DNA of 39,681 nucleotides from Cytophagales bacterium. GTDB taxonomy: Bacteria > Bacteroidota > Bacteroidia > Cytophagales > Cyclobacteriaceae. The position numbers were made by a program, and so were the translations under genes. The notes below the pieces were generated by a model. The model ran no database searches and was not told where the DNA came from. It saw nothing but the letters and a program-made list of their open reading frames with translations. Shown here one piece after another: positions 16,813 through 24,936 of this stretch; position 1 is the stretch's first letter, and every line of letters begins with the position of its first letter. The DNA lies in contig WGNT01000067.1 of NCBI GenBank assembly GCA_016124425.1, positions 1 through 39,681 on the forward strand. The letters run 5' to 3'.

Positions 16813-18243
16813 ATGTCAGCACTGTTTTCATCAAAGTCGGCCAATAAAAATCTTTTGGACCAAACTGTGGAACTGTTATTGGATTACTATACCAATACAA
16901 AGGACGTACGCGTGACGCCAACGCTTGATAAGGAGGTGGTAAGAAATACCGTGCGGGCGTTTGATTTCAACGAAGCACTTGACCCGTCACTGGCAATCCG
17001 TCAGGTTGTAGCAGGGCTGGAAACATTCAGTGTCCATACCCCTCATCCGAAATACTTTGGTCTGTTCAATCCCCGTTCCCATTTTCCCAGCATCCTCGCC
17101 GACTTGATCACCGCCGTCTTCAACCCCCAATTGGCAGCTTGGAGCCATGCGCCTTTTGCCAATGAGGTAGAGAGCTATTTGATCCAAGTCTTCGGGGAAA
17201 AATTCGGTTTTGACCCATCAAGTATAGATGGCGTTTTTGCCGGCGGTGGGGCGGAAGCAAATCAGACGGCTGTGCTCTGCGCTTTGAACCACCTTATACC
17301 GGACTATGCCGCAAACGGACTCGTTGGCGTGCAGCAAAGGCCGGTTATTTATTGCTCTTCGGAATCCCATCATTCGATCCACAAGGCAGCCATGACCGCC
17401 GGTCTTGGGCATAGCGCCGTACGGAGTATTCCTGTGACGAAGATGCTGGAGATGGACATAGTGCTTTTGGAACGCCAACTAGAAACGGATTTGGCGGCGG
17501 GTCTTAAGCCGCTAATGGTCGTAGCAACAGGTGGAACAACGGGAGTTGGTGCAGTCGATGACTTGGTAGCCGTGGGTAAACTCGGAAGAAAATATGGCAT
17601 CTGGTTTCATGTGGATGCCGCTTATGGCGGAGCAGCTGTCATGCATCCCAAACTGAAGGACTATTTGAAAGGGACGGAAAATGCAGATTCCATTACTTTT
17701 GACGCGCACAAGTGGCTTTCCGTTACCATGGGTACCAGTTTGTTCGTCTGTAGCCATCGGGATATCCTTTCGAAAACCTTCCGGATCACCGCTGAATACA
17801 TGCCCAAGGAAGCGAAGGACATGGACATCACCGACCCTTTCACACATTCCATACAATGGTCGCGAAGGGCCATTGGGATTAAGCTGTACCTTTCCCTGTT
17901 AATGTTTGGTTTGAAAGGGTACGAAGAGATCATTGGGCATCAGACAGCTATGGGAGAGCTTTTTCGTGAGGAACTGCGACGCAGCGGCTGGCATATTAAA
18001 AACTTTAGCCCCTTTCCCGTAATTTGCTTTACGGACAAGGACCGTGAACGGGATAAGGCATTTGTTCCTTCCATCATCAATGCGGTACTTTCCTCGGGAA
18101 AATCCTGGATATCCAGCTACCCCATCCATGGAGAGCCCGTTTTTAGGGTCTGTATAACCAATTTTGCAACAGAAGCGGAGCATGTTTATGCCTTGGTAGC
18201 CGAGTTGAATGCGGCAAGAGAAGCCTACTTCGAAAATCATTAA
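16813..18243 (+). CDS. Group II PLP-dependent amino-acid decarboxylase
   Basis: A 476-residue pyridoxal-phosphate enzyme of the aromatic-L-amino-acid / 2,4-diaminobutyrate / glutamate decarboxylase group. The Schiff-base lysine is K300 in FDAHKWLSV, the aspartate binding the pyridine nitrogen is in FHVDAAYGGA, and GTTGVGAVDDL and GGGAEANQTA are the phosphate and ring contacts. The N-terminal SHFPSILADLITAVFNPQLA segment matches the family. Substrate choice (aromatic amino acid, diaminobutyrate, cysteine sulfinate) cannot be decided by eye. It stands alone on the + strand between convergent and divergent neighbours and shares a strong terminator with the transketolase genes coming from the other side. 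A TATCTTTA box at 16749-16756 could be its -7 element, but the spacing to a TTTG is too long (24 nt). Confidence 0.9.
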   Translation: MSALFSSKSANKNLLDQTVELLLDYYTNTKDVRVTPTLDKEVVRNTVRAFDFNEALDPSLAIRQVVAGLETFSVHTPHPKYFGLFNPRSHFPSILADLITAVFNPQLAAWSHAPFANEVESYLIQVFGEKFGFDPSSIDGVFAGGGAEANQTAVLCALNHLIPDYAANGLVGVQQRPVIYCSSESHHSIHKAAMTAGLGHSAVRSIPVTKMLEMDIVLLERQLETDLAAGLKPLMVVATGGTTGVGAVDDLVAVGKLGRKYGIWFHVDAAYGGAAVMHPKLKDYLKGTENADSITFDAHKWLSVTMGTSLFVCSHRDILSKTFRITAEYMPKEAKDMDITDPFTHSIQWSRRAIGIKLYLSLLMFGLKGYEEIIGHQTAMGELFREELRRSGWHIKNFSPFPVICFTDKDRERDKAFVPSIINAVLSSGKSWISSYPIHGEPVFRVCITNFATEAEHVYALVAELNAAREAYFENH

Positions 18244-18373
18244 TGCCGAAGCGGATAGTGAACGTATTCCGCTCAGGCATATTCAAATACTTTTAGTCAC
18301 GTCTCATCTTAGCAGTCTCACATTACATAGCTTCAAACGATAGGCCTTAAAAACGATTTCAAAAACTCAAAAA

Positions 18374-18403
18374 AAAAGCAGTAGCCCACCAGCTACTGCT
18401 TTT
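18374..18403. terminator. Bidirectional intrinsic terminator
   Basis: AAAAGCAGTAGC (18374-18385) pairs perfectly with GCTACTGCTTTT (18392-18403) around the 6-nt loop CCACCA, with A-runs on the left and a T-rich end on the right. It can stop the decarboxylase message from the left and the transketolase operon from the right. Confidence 0.8.
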
Positions 18404-18422
18404 ATTAAAGCGCTTGGTTGGC

Positions 18423-19391
18423 TTATTTTCTTGCTAATACTTTTTTTACTGCCTTGACGATGTTCTCTGCGTTTAGGCCGTATTTTTCAAGGAGGTCGGT
18501 AGGGGTGCCGGATTCTCCAAAAGAGTCGTCTACGCCGATCATCTCCAGCGGAGCGGGTTGATTGCGAACAAGTGTCTGGGCAATGCTGTCTCCCAATCCG
18601 CCGTTAAGCTGATGCTCTTCTGCAGATACCGCGCAGCCGGTTTTAGCCACAGAGGCTAGAATGGCTTCGGTATCCAGTGGTTTGATCGTATGGATGTTGA
18701 TTACTTCAGCGGAAATACCTTCTTCACGAAGCATGGCTTCGGCTACTACGGCTTCCCATACCAAGTGTCCGGTGGCAAAGATCGAGACGTCTGTTCCGTC
18801 TATCATTTTCCACGCCTTTCCAATCTCAAACTTCTGATCCGCCGGCGTGAAAATCGGCCAATTTGGCCTTCCAAACCGCAGGTAAACCGGTCCTTCGTAA
18901 TCCGCAATCGCGATGGTAGCTGCTTTTGTCTGATTGTAATCGCAGGGGTTGATTACCGTCATGTGGGGAAGCATTTTCATCATGCCCACATCTTCCAAAA
19001 TCTGATGGGTTGCTCCGTCTTCTCCCAGTGTAAGGCCGGCATGGGAAGCACAGATTTTCACGTTTTTGCCGGAGTAGGCGATGGACTGCCTGATTTGGTC
19101 ATAGACCCTGCCGGTGGAAAAATTGGCGAAAGTGCCGGTGAAGGGGATTTTGCCGCCAATCGTAAGTCCCGCAGCGATGCCCATCATATTGGCCTCGGCG
19201 ATTCCTATTTGAAAGAAGCGGTCGGGAAATTCCTTCTGAAAGGCTCCCATCTTCAGGGATCCAATTAGGTCGGCGCAAAGGCCCACCACATTGGGATTGT
19301 TCCTCCCTACTTCAAGAAAACCGTCTCCAAAGCCTGAACGGGTATCTTTTTTTTCGGTATATGTGTATTTGGTATCGAGTGTTTTTTCCAT
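18423..19391 (-). CDS. Transketolase, C-terminal subunit
   Basis: About 322 residues from ATG 19391 (MEKTLDTKYTYTEKKDTRSG); a frame reaching 19439 would overlap the upstream gene's end and looks artificial. It holds the pyrimidine-binding and C-terminal domains of transketolase: the IGIAEANMMGIAAGL block with the activating glutamate, the FANFSTGRVYDQIRQSIAY helix region and SHAGLTLGEDGATHQILED. It needs the N-terminal subunit encoded just upstream (44 nt gap) to form an active enzyme that moves two-carbon units in the pentose phosphate pathway. Splitting transketolase into two subunits is a known arrangement in several bacteria and archaea, so this is not a frameshift. Confidence 0.93.
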   Translation of the reverse strand: MEKTLDTKYTYTEKKDTRSGFGDGFLEVGRNNPNVVGLCADLIGSLKMGAFQKEFPDRFFQIGIAEANMMGIAAGLTIGGKIPFTGTFANFSTGRVYDQIRQSIAYSGKNVKICASHAGLTLGEDGATHQILEDVGMMKMLPHMTVINPCDYNQTKAATIAIADYEGPVYLRFGRPNWPIFTPADQKFEIGKAWKMIDGTDVSIFATGHLVWEAVVAEAMLREEGISAEVINIHTIKPLDTEAILASVAKTGCAVSAEEHQLNGGLGDSIAQTLVRNQPAPLEMIGVDDSFGESGTPTDLLEKYGLNAENIVKAVKKVLARK

Positions 19392-19435
19392 GATTTTGTG
19401 GTTTAGGAGACGAATGTTGTTGTGCTGGTTTTGTA

Positions 19436-20287
19436 TCAAAAATCGCCCAACGTTTCCTCCAATTGGGTTAATGCCGTAGCAAGCTGTTCGTCACTTGGCG
19501 CAATGCCATGCCATTTGTGGGTACCGACCATAAAATCCACCCCGTAACCCATTTCTGTATGCAGAAGGTTTAGTACCGGCCTACCATTGCCCAGAAGGCT
19601 TTTCGCCTTTTCCAATCCCGCAACCACTTCACGGAGGTCATTGCCTTTCTTGGTCTCAATAACTTCCCAACCGAAAGCTTCCCATTTCGCCTTAAGGTCC
19701 AGGAGGTTCATAATCAGATCGGTGGGGCCGTCAATTTGCTGTCGGTTTACGTCAATTGTAGCGATGAGATTATCCACTTTATGATGGGGACCGGCCATGG
19801 CTGCTTCCCAAACTTGGCCTTCCTGCTGCTCGCCGTCACCCATTAGCATATAGACGGTGCTGTTATCCTTATTCAGCTTTTTTGCCAGGGCAGCACCAAT
19901 GGCCACTGATAATCCCTGTCCCAAAGATCCTGAAGCAATTCGGATTCCCGGCAGGTTTTCTTCCGTTGCTGGATGGCCCTGAAGCCTGCTGTTGATTTTG
20001 CGGAAAGTTGACATTTCCTTCGGGTCGAAATATCCGGAACGGGCCAATACGCTATACCAAACGGGGGAAATGTGTCCGTTGGAAAGAAAAAAGATGTCCT
20101 CGCCTGTTCCGTCCATATTGAAGGAACTGTTGTGGTTCATCTGGTTGAAATAGAGACTGACGAAAAATTCCGTACATCCCAGTGAAGCTCCGGGATGTCC
20201 TGATTGTACGCCATGTACCATCCGGACAATGTCCCTTCTTACTTGGGAGCAAATGTCTTCTAGTTGTTCGATTGAGTGTTTTTCCAT
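19436..20287 (-). CDS. Transketolase, N-terminal subunit
   Basis: A 283-residue thiamine-diphosphate-binding half of transketolase. The HGVQSGHPGASLG start, GSLGQGLSVAIGAA and the diphosphate motif LMGDGEQQEGQVWEA with DVNRQQIDG are clear. It pairs with the C-terminal subunit directly downstream. The peroxiredoxin gene ends 9 nt upstream of its start, so all three are probably on one transcript. Confidence 0.94.
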   Translation of the reverse strand: MEKHSIEQLEDICSQVRRDIVRMVHGVQSGHPGASLGCTEFFVSLYFNQMNHNSSFNMDGTGEDIFFLSNGHISPVWYSVLARSGYFDPKEMSTFRKINSRLQGHPATEENLPGIRIASGSLGQGLSVAIGAALAKKLNKDNSTVYMLMGDGEQQEGQVWEAAMAGPHHKVDNLIATIDVNRQQIDGPTDLIMNLLDLKAKWEAFGWEVIETKKGNDLREVVAGLEKAKSLLGNGRPVLNLLHTEMGYGVDFMVGTHKWHGIAPSDEQLATALTQLEETLGDF

Positions 20288-20296
20288 GAAAAGGAA

Positions 20297-20746
20297 TTAT
20301 TTGATAATCTGATTGGTGTGTTCTTTTGTTTTTACTTTGTCGATGATTTCCGCTATCACCCCGTTTTCGTCGATGATGAAGGTAGTCCTTGCCGTGCCCA
20401 TATAGGCTTTTCCGTACATGGATTTTTCTACCCACGTGCCAAATTTCTCATGTACCGATTTGTCCTCATCGGCGATCAGGGTGAAAGGGAGTTCAAACTT
20501 CTGGATAAATTTTTGGTGGGATTTTTCAGAGTCTGAACTAACGCCAATAACTTCATATCCTGCCTTTTGTAACGCTTCATAATTATCTCTCAGGTCGCAG
20601 GCTTGAGCCGTACATCCTGGGGTATTATCTTTGGGGTAAAAATAAAGGACCACCTTTTTACCTTTGTAATCGGACAACTTTACGGTATTGCCATTTTGAT
20701 CCTTGGATTCGAAGTCAGGTGCTTCCTGTCCTACTGCTAGTGCCAT
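20297..20746 (-). CDS. bcp: Peroxiredoxin, BCP/PrxQ type (thioredoxin-dependent thiol peroxidase)
   Basis: A 149-residue cytoplasmic peroxiredoxin. The peroxidatic cysteine is C45 in KDNTPGCTAQACD and C50, five residues on, is the resolving cysteine, which is the BCP/PrxQ spacing. The fold blocks FESKDQNGNTVKLSDYKG and GTARTTFIIDENGVI are typical. It reduces hydrogen peroxide and organic hydroperoxides with thioredoxin. It lies 9 nt before the transketolase N-subunit and 55 nt after an M23 peptidase gene, in a five-gene same-strand run. Confidence 0.95.
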   Translation of the reverse strand: MALAVGQEAPDFESKDQNGNTVKLSDYKGKKVVLYFYPKDNTPGCTAQACDLRDNYEALQKAGYEVIGVSSDSEKSHQKFIQKFELPFTLIADEDKSVHEKFGTWVEKSMYGKAYMGTARTTFIIDENGVIAEIIDKVKTKEHTNQIIK

Positions 20747-20801
20747 TTCTTCTAATGATTTAGTTAGTTAAATTCCTTAGGGCCATAAATATCGCAATAA
20801 A

Positions 20802-22679
20802 TTAAATTTTTCCCCTATAAACCGCTTCGTTATTTGCCATATCCCTTACTTTTAAAAGTATGTCCCCCTTGAATGGCACCTTTTCGATTTTTTCTGACCA
20901 AATCATGGCCTGCTTGTGTTCATACCGCATCAGCACCCACTGCCCGTCCACATACGCTTCAAAGTCTTTGATTCCCGACATGTCGTCCCGAATAGAAAAG
21001 CGGATTTCCGAGGCATTGGTACGCATGGGCTGAATACGGGGAGGGGTGGAGTCCGTTGCCACCACGAAGGTGCCAAGATTACGGGTCGAAAAGGAAACCT
21101 CATCGCCTTGCCAATTTCCCCCCTGCCAACTTTTCGTCCCATTGCTTCTGAGCAGATAGACATGGCTGCGGGTCCGGTCCCCTTGAAAATCCGATGCATC
21201 AAATATTACCTCCATGGATTCCCTCAGGTATTCTTCCTCCGAATTAATGGTAATACCTGTCTGAAAGGGCCCCAATACCGGGCTCACCCTAAGGTATAGA
21301 TCGGAAAGCAGCGTAGTTTCATTGAAGAGGAGGGTTGCGAAGCCGTCCTTGTACAAGGTCTCCTGATGAAAAAGGATCCTTGCGTTTACCTCGGGAAACA
21401 CCGTCTTGGTACAGAGGCGGACCGAGTCGGGAATGCCTAACCGCATATCCCAAAGATAGGTTCGTTTATTGGTACCCTGATAGGCATAGGGCATTTCCAT
21501 GGCATAGCCATGTACATAAAACGTGGCAAAGTCACCTGCATCTGAATTAGGCTCATTGACGATAAGTACATGGTCCTGATAGCCAATTTCCTCATTACCA
21601 AGGGTAACATTTTGACTGTAAAGCCGATCATCAGCGTCCTCTCCCAGGAGATTTATCAACAGCTTCCGGCTATTGGCGTAACTGTCCGTGAGGGTGACGG
21701 CAATCTCCTTTTGCTCGCGGGGAGCGAGTTGTAGTGCACCAGCCCAGGTAGAATCTGGGGAATAAAATTGGTAGAGATTATTTTCCTTTTTGTACAGGCG
21801 CGTAAAGCGGTTGCGATAGGTATGGGAAAGGATAAACCTGTCCAAGCTAAAATCTATGGGGTTGACATTGCTTTGGAAAAACTGTCCGGCACCGTCTGAC
21901 ATGCTATATGTAGGGAACCCGTTTCTATTGTACACTCCGTCGAGTTGGTCGTAAGCAAGGACTTCAATACCTACCTTTCCGGAAACTTGTATGCTGTTGG
22001 CTACCCGAAAGGCATCACCGCTGTAGCCCACGGAAAATTCCTTGCGCTGGTAGATGCCGTCTACGCGGCTGTCCATGGTAAGCGGGGTCACCGCTACCCG
22101 CTGTACAAAAGGCGGTATCTGATCGATGATTTCGTCGAAGCGAAAATGTAGGGGATCTAGGGCCCGGTCCAGGGAATCCCGGATCTCAAAGTGAAGGTGG
22201 GGCCCCATTGATGAGCCTGTGTTGCCCGAAAAAGCAATGATGTCCCCCTTTTTTACCGGCAATTCACCAGGCTGTGGAAAGTATTCCAGCTCATTCTTCT
22301 TGGCGGCGTACATCTTTTCACGCATAAACGCCGCCAAGGCCGGTTCCAGCTCTTTCAGGTGTCCATATACCGTCGTATTGCCGCTGGGGTGTTTTAGATA
22401 AAGTACATTTCCGTAGCCAAAGGAGGTTATTTTCATCCGTGCGACATATCCATCCGCTGCGGCATACACCGGTAAACCCTGACGGCCTTCGGTCTTGATA
22501 TCTATGCCGGAGTGAAAGTGGTTTGGACGGATTTCTCCCATTGTTCCTGCTAGGTAATTCTGTTCGCCTGGCTTAATTGGAAACAGAAAATAGCCCGGGC
22601 TGACTTGGGCCGGTGTGGTATGGGGAATAGATCCAACAAGGAGAATTAAAACAACTAAGAACTTATTTAACTTCAACAT
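20802..22679 (-). CDS. Secreted M23 (LytM) family metallopeptidase
   Basis: About 625 residues from ATG 22679 (MLKLNKFLVVLILLVGSIP, signal peptide ending near TPAQ). The LytM/M23 zinc site is complete: H56 and D60 in HFHSGIDI, and the GPHLHFEIRD motif with H160 and H162, so it should cut peptidoglycan cross-bridges or a related peptide in the periplasm. The catalytic domain is N-terminal (about 30-190); the remaining 430 residues form beta-rich modules with no recognised domain, ending in WSEKIEKVPFKGDILLKVRD. This layout (short LytM head, long C-terminal part) is common in Bacteroidota. The first 17 nt of the gene overlap the end of the FAH-family gene, so the two are coupled. Confidence 0.9.
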   Translation of the reverse strand: MLKLNKFLVVLILLVGSIPHTTPAQVSPGYFLFPIKPGEQNYLAGTMGEIRPNHFHSGIDIKTEGRQGLPVYAAADGYVARMKITSFGYGNVLYLKHPSGNTTVYGHLKELEPALAAFMREKMYAAKKNELEYFPQPGELPVKKGDIIAFSGNTGSSMGPHLHFEIRDSLDRALDPLHFRFDEIIDQIPPFVQRVAVTPLTMDSRVDGIYQRKEFSVGYSGDAFRVANSIQVSGKVGIEVLAYDQLDGVYNRNGFPTYSMSDGAGQFFQSNVNPIDFSLDRFILSHTYRNRFTRLYKKENNLYQFYSPDSTWAGALQLAPREQKEIAVTLTDSYANSRKLLINLLGEDADDRLYSQNVTLGNEEIGYQDHVLIVNEPNSDAGDFATFYVHGYAMEMPYAYQGTNKRTYLWDMRLGIPDSVRLCTKTVFPEVNARILFHQETLYKDGFATLLFNETTLLSDLYLRVSPVLGPFQTGITINSEEEYLRESMEVIFDASDFQGDRTRSHVYLLRSNGTKSWQGGNWQGDEVSFSTRNLGTFVVATDSTPPRIQPMRTNASEIRFSIRDDMSGIKDFEAYVDGQWVLMRYEHKQAMIWSEKIEKVPFKGDILLKVRDMANNEAVYRGKI

Positions 22680-23274
22680 CCAGCATCTTTTTCCCTTCAA
22701 TAAAGCCCTCTAGGTGGTCTCCGATCGCCACTTTCCCTACCCCAGCGGGAGTGCCTGTATAAATCAGGTCGCCGACTTTGAGGGTAAAAAACTGCGACAC
22801 ATATTCGATGATGACCCCGAAATCAAACAAGAGAAGGGAGGTATTGCCTTTCTGCTTTGTGGTCCCATTGATTGTTAGGTGGAAATTGATGTTGTTCAAA
22901 TCTGGGAAATCGCTGACGGGCAAAAAGTCGCCGATAGGGGCGGAGCCGTTAAAGGCTTTGGCGATCTCCCAAGGCAGCCCTTTTTCTTTGCAGGTTTGCT
23001 GAAGATCCCTTGCTGTAAAGTCGATGCCCAAGCCGATCTCGTCGTAGTATTTGCCGGCGAATTCTTTTTTTATGTACTTGCCTTCTTTGTTGATTTTAAG
23101 GACAAGTTCTACCTCATGATGGATATCTTTTGAAAATTCGGGGTGATAAAAAGGGGCTCCGTTTTTAAGCAGCGCCGTGTCCGGCTTCATAAATACAACA
23201 GGGGAGGAGGGACGCTCGTTTTGGAGTTCTTCTATATGGGCGGCATAATTTCTGCCGATGGCGATAATCTTCAT
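22663..23274 (-). CDS. Fumarylacetoacetate hydrolase (FAH) family protein
   Basis: A 203-residue short-form FAH-fold enzyme. Metal ligands are visible in HHEVELVLKI (E-x-E) with a later aspartate in GIDFTARDLQ; IAKAFNGSAPIGDFLPV and GDLIYTGTPAGVG are family signatures. Short members are acylpyruvate or oxaloacetate decarboxylase/hydrolase-like enzymes, and the substrate is not predictable here. It is the first gene of a five-gene minus-strand run; its stop lies inside the start of the M23 peptidase gene. The upstream region has an inverted GGGT/ACCC pair (23289-23304) around a TTTCTTTG box that may be the promoter. Confidence 0.9.
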   Translation of the reverse strand: MKIIAIGRNYAAHIEELQNERPSSPVVFMKPDTALLKNGAPFYHPEFSKDIHHEVELVLKINKEGKYIKKEFAGKYYDEIGLGIDFTARDLQQTCKEKGLPWEIAKAFNGSAPIGDFLPVSDFPDLNNINFHLTINGTTKQKGNTSLLLFDFGVIIEYVSQFFTLKVGDLIYTGTPAGVGKVAIGDHLEGFIEGKKMLDVEVK

Positions 23275-23398
23275 GCGGGAATTTGTTAGGGTACAAAGAA
23301 ACCCATTCCGAGGATAAATTAAAAGTGAATTTACATTATTGGATAAAGTTCACTACCTTAGAAATCAGGAACGATCAGCACCAATAAATCACGGAACT

Positions 23399-23836
23399 AT
23401 GGAAAAATACAAACAGGTTGGCGTATGGGTAGACTATGGACATGCGGTCTTGGTAGGCTACGATCAGGGAAATGCGGAGATACTGGAAACGATCCTTTCT
23501 CCTGTGGAACGAATGAAACGGGAAGAGGGTGAAGGAAATGACAGTACCAAGTTTTCCTCCAGTTCAGAATACGCATCCAACAATGAGCACAAAAAACACA
23601 ATATTGCCCAAAACGAAATCAATGAATATTTAAAAATGCTGGAGCAGAAACTCAGCCCATACAAGGAGTTACTGCTATTTGGTCCCGGTAAGGCAAAGGA
23701 GCAGCTGCGCAACAAACTACAGCAAAACAAATCGTATGACGGCAAATGGTTTGCGGTGCACTCCAGCGACAAGATGACCCAAAACCAGTTGTTGGCCTAT
23801 GTGCGGGAGTTTTACAAGAAGATCGAGGTCGGGTGA
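23399..23836 (+). CDS. Small protein resembling an eRF1/Pelota domain-3 fold, hypothetical
   Basis: About 145 residues from ATG 23399 (MEKYKQVGVWVDYGHAVLVG); an upstream TTG frame to 23339 is unlikely. I see a beta-strand start VGVWVDYGHAVLV, a polar low-complexity linker with many Ser, Glu, Asn, Lys and His (about 40-75), a helix NEINEYLKMLEQKL, then ELLLFGPGKAKEQLRNKL and a C-terminal WFAVHSSDKMTQNQLLAYVREFY. This order (WVD start, His/Lys-rich insert, LLLFGPGKAK, SDKMTQNQLLAYVREF end) matches small bacterial proteins related to domain 3 of release factor eRF1/Pelota (baeRF-like). The role is unknown; a ribosome-linked function is only suggested by fold. It is monocistronic and precedes the tRNA-Ser. 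Confidence 0.65.
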   Translation: MEKYKQVGVWVDYGHAVLVGYDQGNAEILETILSPVERMKREEGEGNDSTKFSSSSEYASNNEHKKHNIAQNEINEYLKMLEQKLSPYKELLLFGPGKAKEQLRNKLQQNKSYDGKWFAVHSSDKMTQNQLLAYVREFYKKIEVG

Positions 23837-23946
23837 TGGGGAAAAAAATCCCGTTTCACAAATGGGATTCTACACCTTGATGGACAGAAGCTTATCTTTG
23901 GGGAAGAAATTTTGCAGGTTTTGGCGGCAATTAATTCCATTTGGGT

Positions 23947-23979
23947 TTTGTTTAAATACAGATTATTAATTTATATTTG
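23947..23979 (+). promoter_or_regulatory. Bacteroidota-type promoter of the tRNA-Ser gene
   Basis: TTTG at 23947-23950 (-33 box) and a perfect TATATTTG at 23972-23979 (-7 box, consensus TAnnTTTG) with a 21-nt spacer. The expected start of transcription is near 23986, 12 nt before the mature tRNA 5' end. This is the cleanest promoter in the window. Confidence 0.7.
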
Positions 23980-23997
23980 CAGCTGCTAAGCCCAGAT

Positions 23998-24086
23998 AGA
24001 GAGTTGGGTGAGTGGCTTAAACCAGCAGTTTGCTAAACTGTCGTACGTGTCAAAGCGTACCGGGGGTTCGAATCCCCCACTCTCTA
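23998..24086 (+). tRNA. tRNA-Ser, anticodon GCT
   Basis: A complete class II cloverleaf. Acceptor AGAGAGT (23998-24004) pairs with ACTCTCT (24079-24085); the D-arm is GGT..ACC with GAGTGG in the loop; the anticodon arm is GCAGT-TTGCTAA-ACTGT with GCT; a long variable arm with GTACG/CGTAC pairing marks a serine tRNA; the T-arm is GGGGG-TTCGAAT-CCCCC. CCA is not encoded. The discriminator position (24086) reads A, whereas serine tRNAs of well-studied bacteria have G. It marks the border between the compact core and the AT-rich debris region to the right. Confidence 0.93.
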
Positions 24087-24092
24087 CGGAAG

Positions 24093-24140
24093 AAAACCCT
24101 AATTTATTGATTTCAATAGGTTGGGGTTTTTAATTTTTTA
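24093..24140 (+). terminator. Intrinsic terminator after tRNA-Ser
   Basis: AAAACCCTAA (24093-24102) pairs with TTGGGGTTTT (24121-24130) through one G.T wobble. The loop itself contains TATTGA/TCAATA, and a T-rich tail follows (24127-24140). It is 7 nt after the tRNA. Confidence 0.7.
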
Positions 24141-24158
24141 GTGGTGGCTATGAACCAA

Positions 24159-24345
24159 TTTAGGCGGCCTGTGTTCCGATTTGCGTTGAATTTATCCGCT
24201 TGAATTGTTCGGTAAATACCATTCTAATTTGCCTCCTAACAAGCTATTAGGTAAGCCATTGCAAATGGCATTAAAAGGATCTCGACTTTATAGGAGGTTT
24301 GAAATAGAAGGGTGTAGAGGATTCTACACCCAGTCGAGGACTACC
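24159..24345 (+). repeat. Dispersed repeat R1, copy A
   Basis: A diverged copy of the repeat also found at 35835-36013 (B) and 37848-38099 (C). It carries the hairpin GCCATT-GCA-AATGGC (24255-24269) and, about 40 nt later, GGGTGTAGA-GGAT-TCTACACCC, both also present in copy C. Its right end runs into the transposase fragment at 24340. Confidence 0.6.
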
Positions 24346-24525
24346 GTTTTTGGTCAAGACAGCATAGAACATATAGATGAAATGATCTTTGGTTTTAAGT
24401 TTCTTGTAATATTTATCGGAATTTTCCTGCTTTACACACTGGTCAAAAACTTCTTTTGGTATCAGGGCCAAAAGCTGGGCGATGATCGGATGTCCAGATA
24501 AAAAATTATTCTTAAGTTGCCTCAT
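24340..24525 (-). pseudogene. IS4-type transposase (DUF4372 N-terminus), truncated fragment
   Basis: From ATG 24525 the minus strand encodes about 62 residues (MRQLKNNFLSGHPIIAQLLA, LIPKEVFDQCVKQEN, YYKKLKTKDHFIYMFYAVLT) that match the DUF4372 N-terminal domain of IS4-family transposases. The reading frame then passes into repeat copy A and no DDE catalytic domain follows, so this is a dead remnant lacking more than three quarters of the gene. No terminal inverted repeats could be paired. The frame stays open to 24271 only by chance through the repeat. Confidence 0.75.
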
Positions 24526-24558
24526 ATTGTTAATTCTTGGTCGAAACAACAATAGAAA

Positions 24559-24594
24559 AAAGATGGGAAAGCTCCAAATGGGCTTCCCATCTTT
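24559..24594. terminator. Strong hairpin, possible bidirectional terminator
   Basis: AAAGATGGGAA (24559-24569) pairs with TTCCCATCTTT (24584-24594), with GC/GC continuing the stem after one bulged A. A-rich left and T-rich right flanks allow termination both ways. It lies 34 nt before the start of the transposase fragment and 90 nt before the nosY remnant. Confidence 0.5.
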
Positions 24595-24684
24595 GAATTT
24601 TGTACTATTCTATGATTTAATTTCTTAACTTAATCTCGTTCTCGGACGACAGTAATTATTTATGATGGAATTATTCTGTTGTTG

Positions 24685-24936
24685 ATGTACAACTTCAGTG
24701 ATTACCCCATAGAAAAAGGTATCCTTTTTGTAACTTTCCTCAACCCGGTTGATCTGGGCAGAATACTGGTGCTGATGCAAACTGAGGCAGCGGCATTAAT
24801 GGGCTACAGTGGTGCTGTTTTCAACCAATTTTTCAGAGATTGGAAGGGCGTCGTAGGCAGCATAATCGTCTTACTGTTGTGGTCATTTTTTCCGGTTTTG
24901 GGCGCATTCAGAATTTTCAACCGAAAGGACCTTTAA
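24685..24936 (+). pseudogene. nosY: NosY-like ABC permease, C-terminal remnant
   Basis: About 83 residues including FLNPVDLGRILVLMQTEAA, ALMGYSGAVFNQFF and two hydrophobic segments ending GAFRIFNRKDL. This matches the C-terminal end of NosY, the ABC-2 type permease of the nitrous-oxide-reductase maturation cluster (NosDFYL), which is normally about 250-280 residues. The upstream two thirds are missing, and no nosD, nosF, nosL or nosZ is present. NosDFYL proteins mature a copper enzyme, and the next gene is a copper-type ATPase, so an older copper/denitrification locus may have been cut here. The short ATG frame is unlikely to give a functional protein. Confidence 0.65.

Noticed and set aside
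18423..20287. Split transketolase as a frameshifted gene
   Set aside because: The two halves have separate starts, a 44-nt gap and a domain border typical of naturally split transketolases.
23841..23875. ATCCC/GGGAT dyad after the eRF1-like gene as a terminator
   Set aside because: Stem is only 5-6 bp and no T-tract follows.
23998..24086. tRNA-Ser as a proven attachment site
   Set aside because: No second copy of the tRNA 3' end and no integrase in the window; kept only as a border observation.
24205..24501. 98-residue plus-strand open frame
   Set aside because: It overlaps repeat copy A and the opposite-strand transposase fragment; its protein has no family match I can see.
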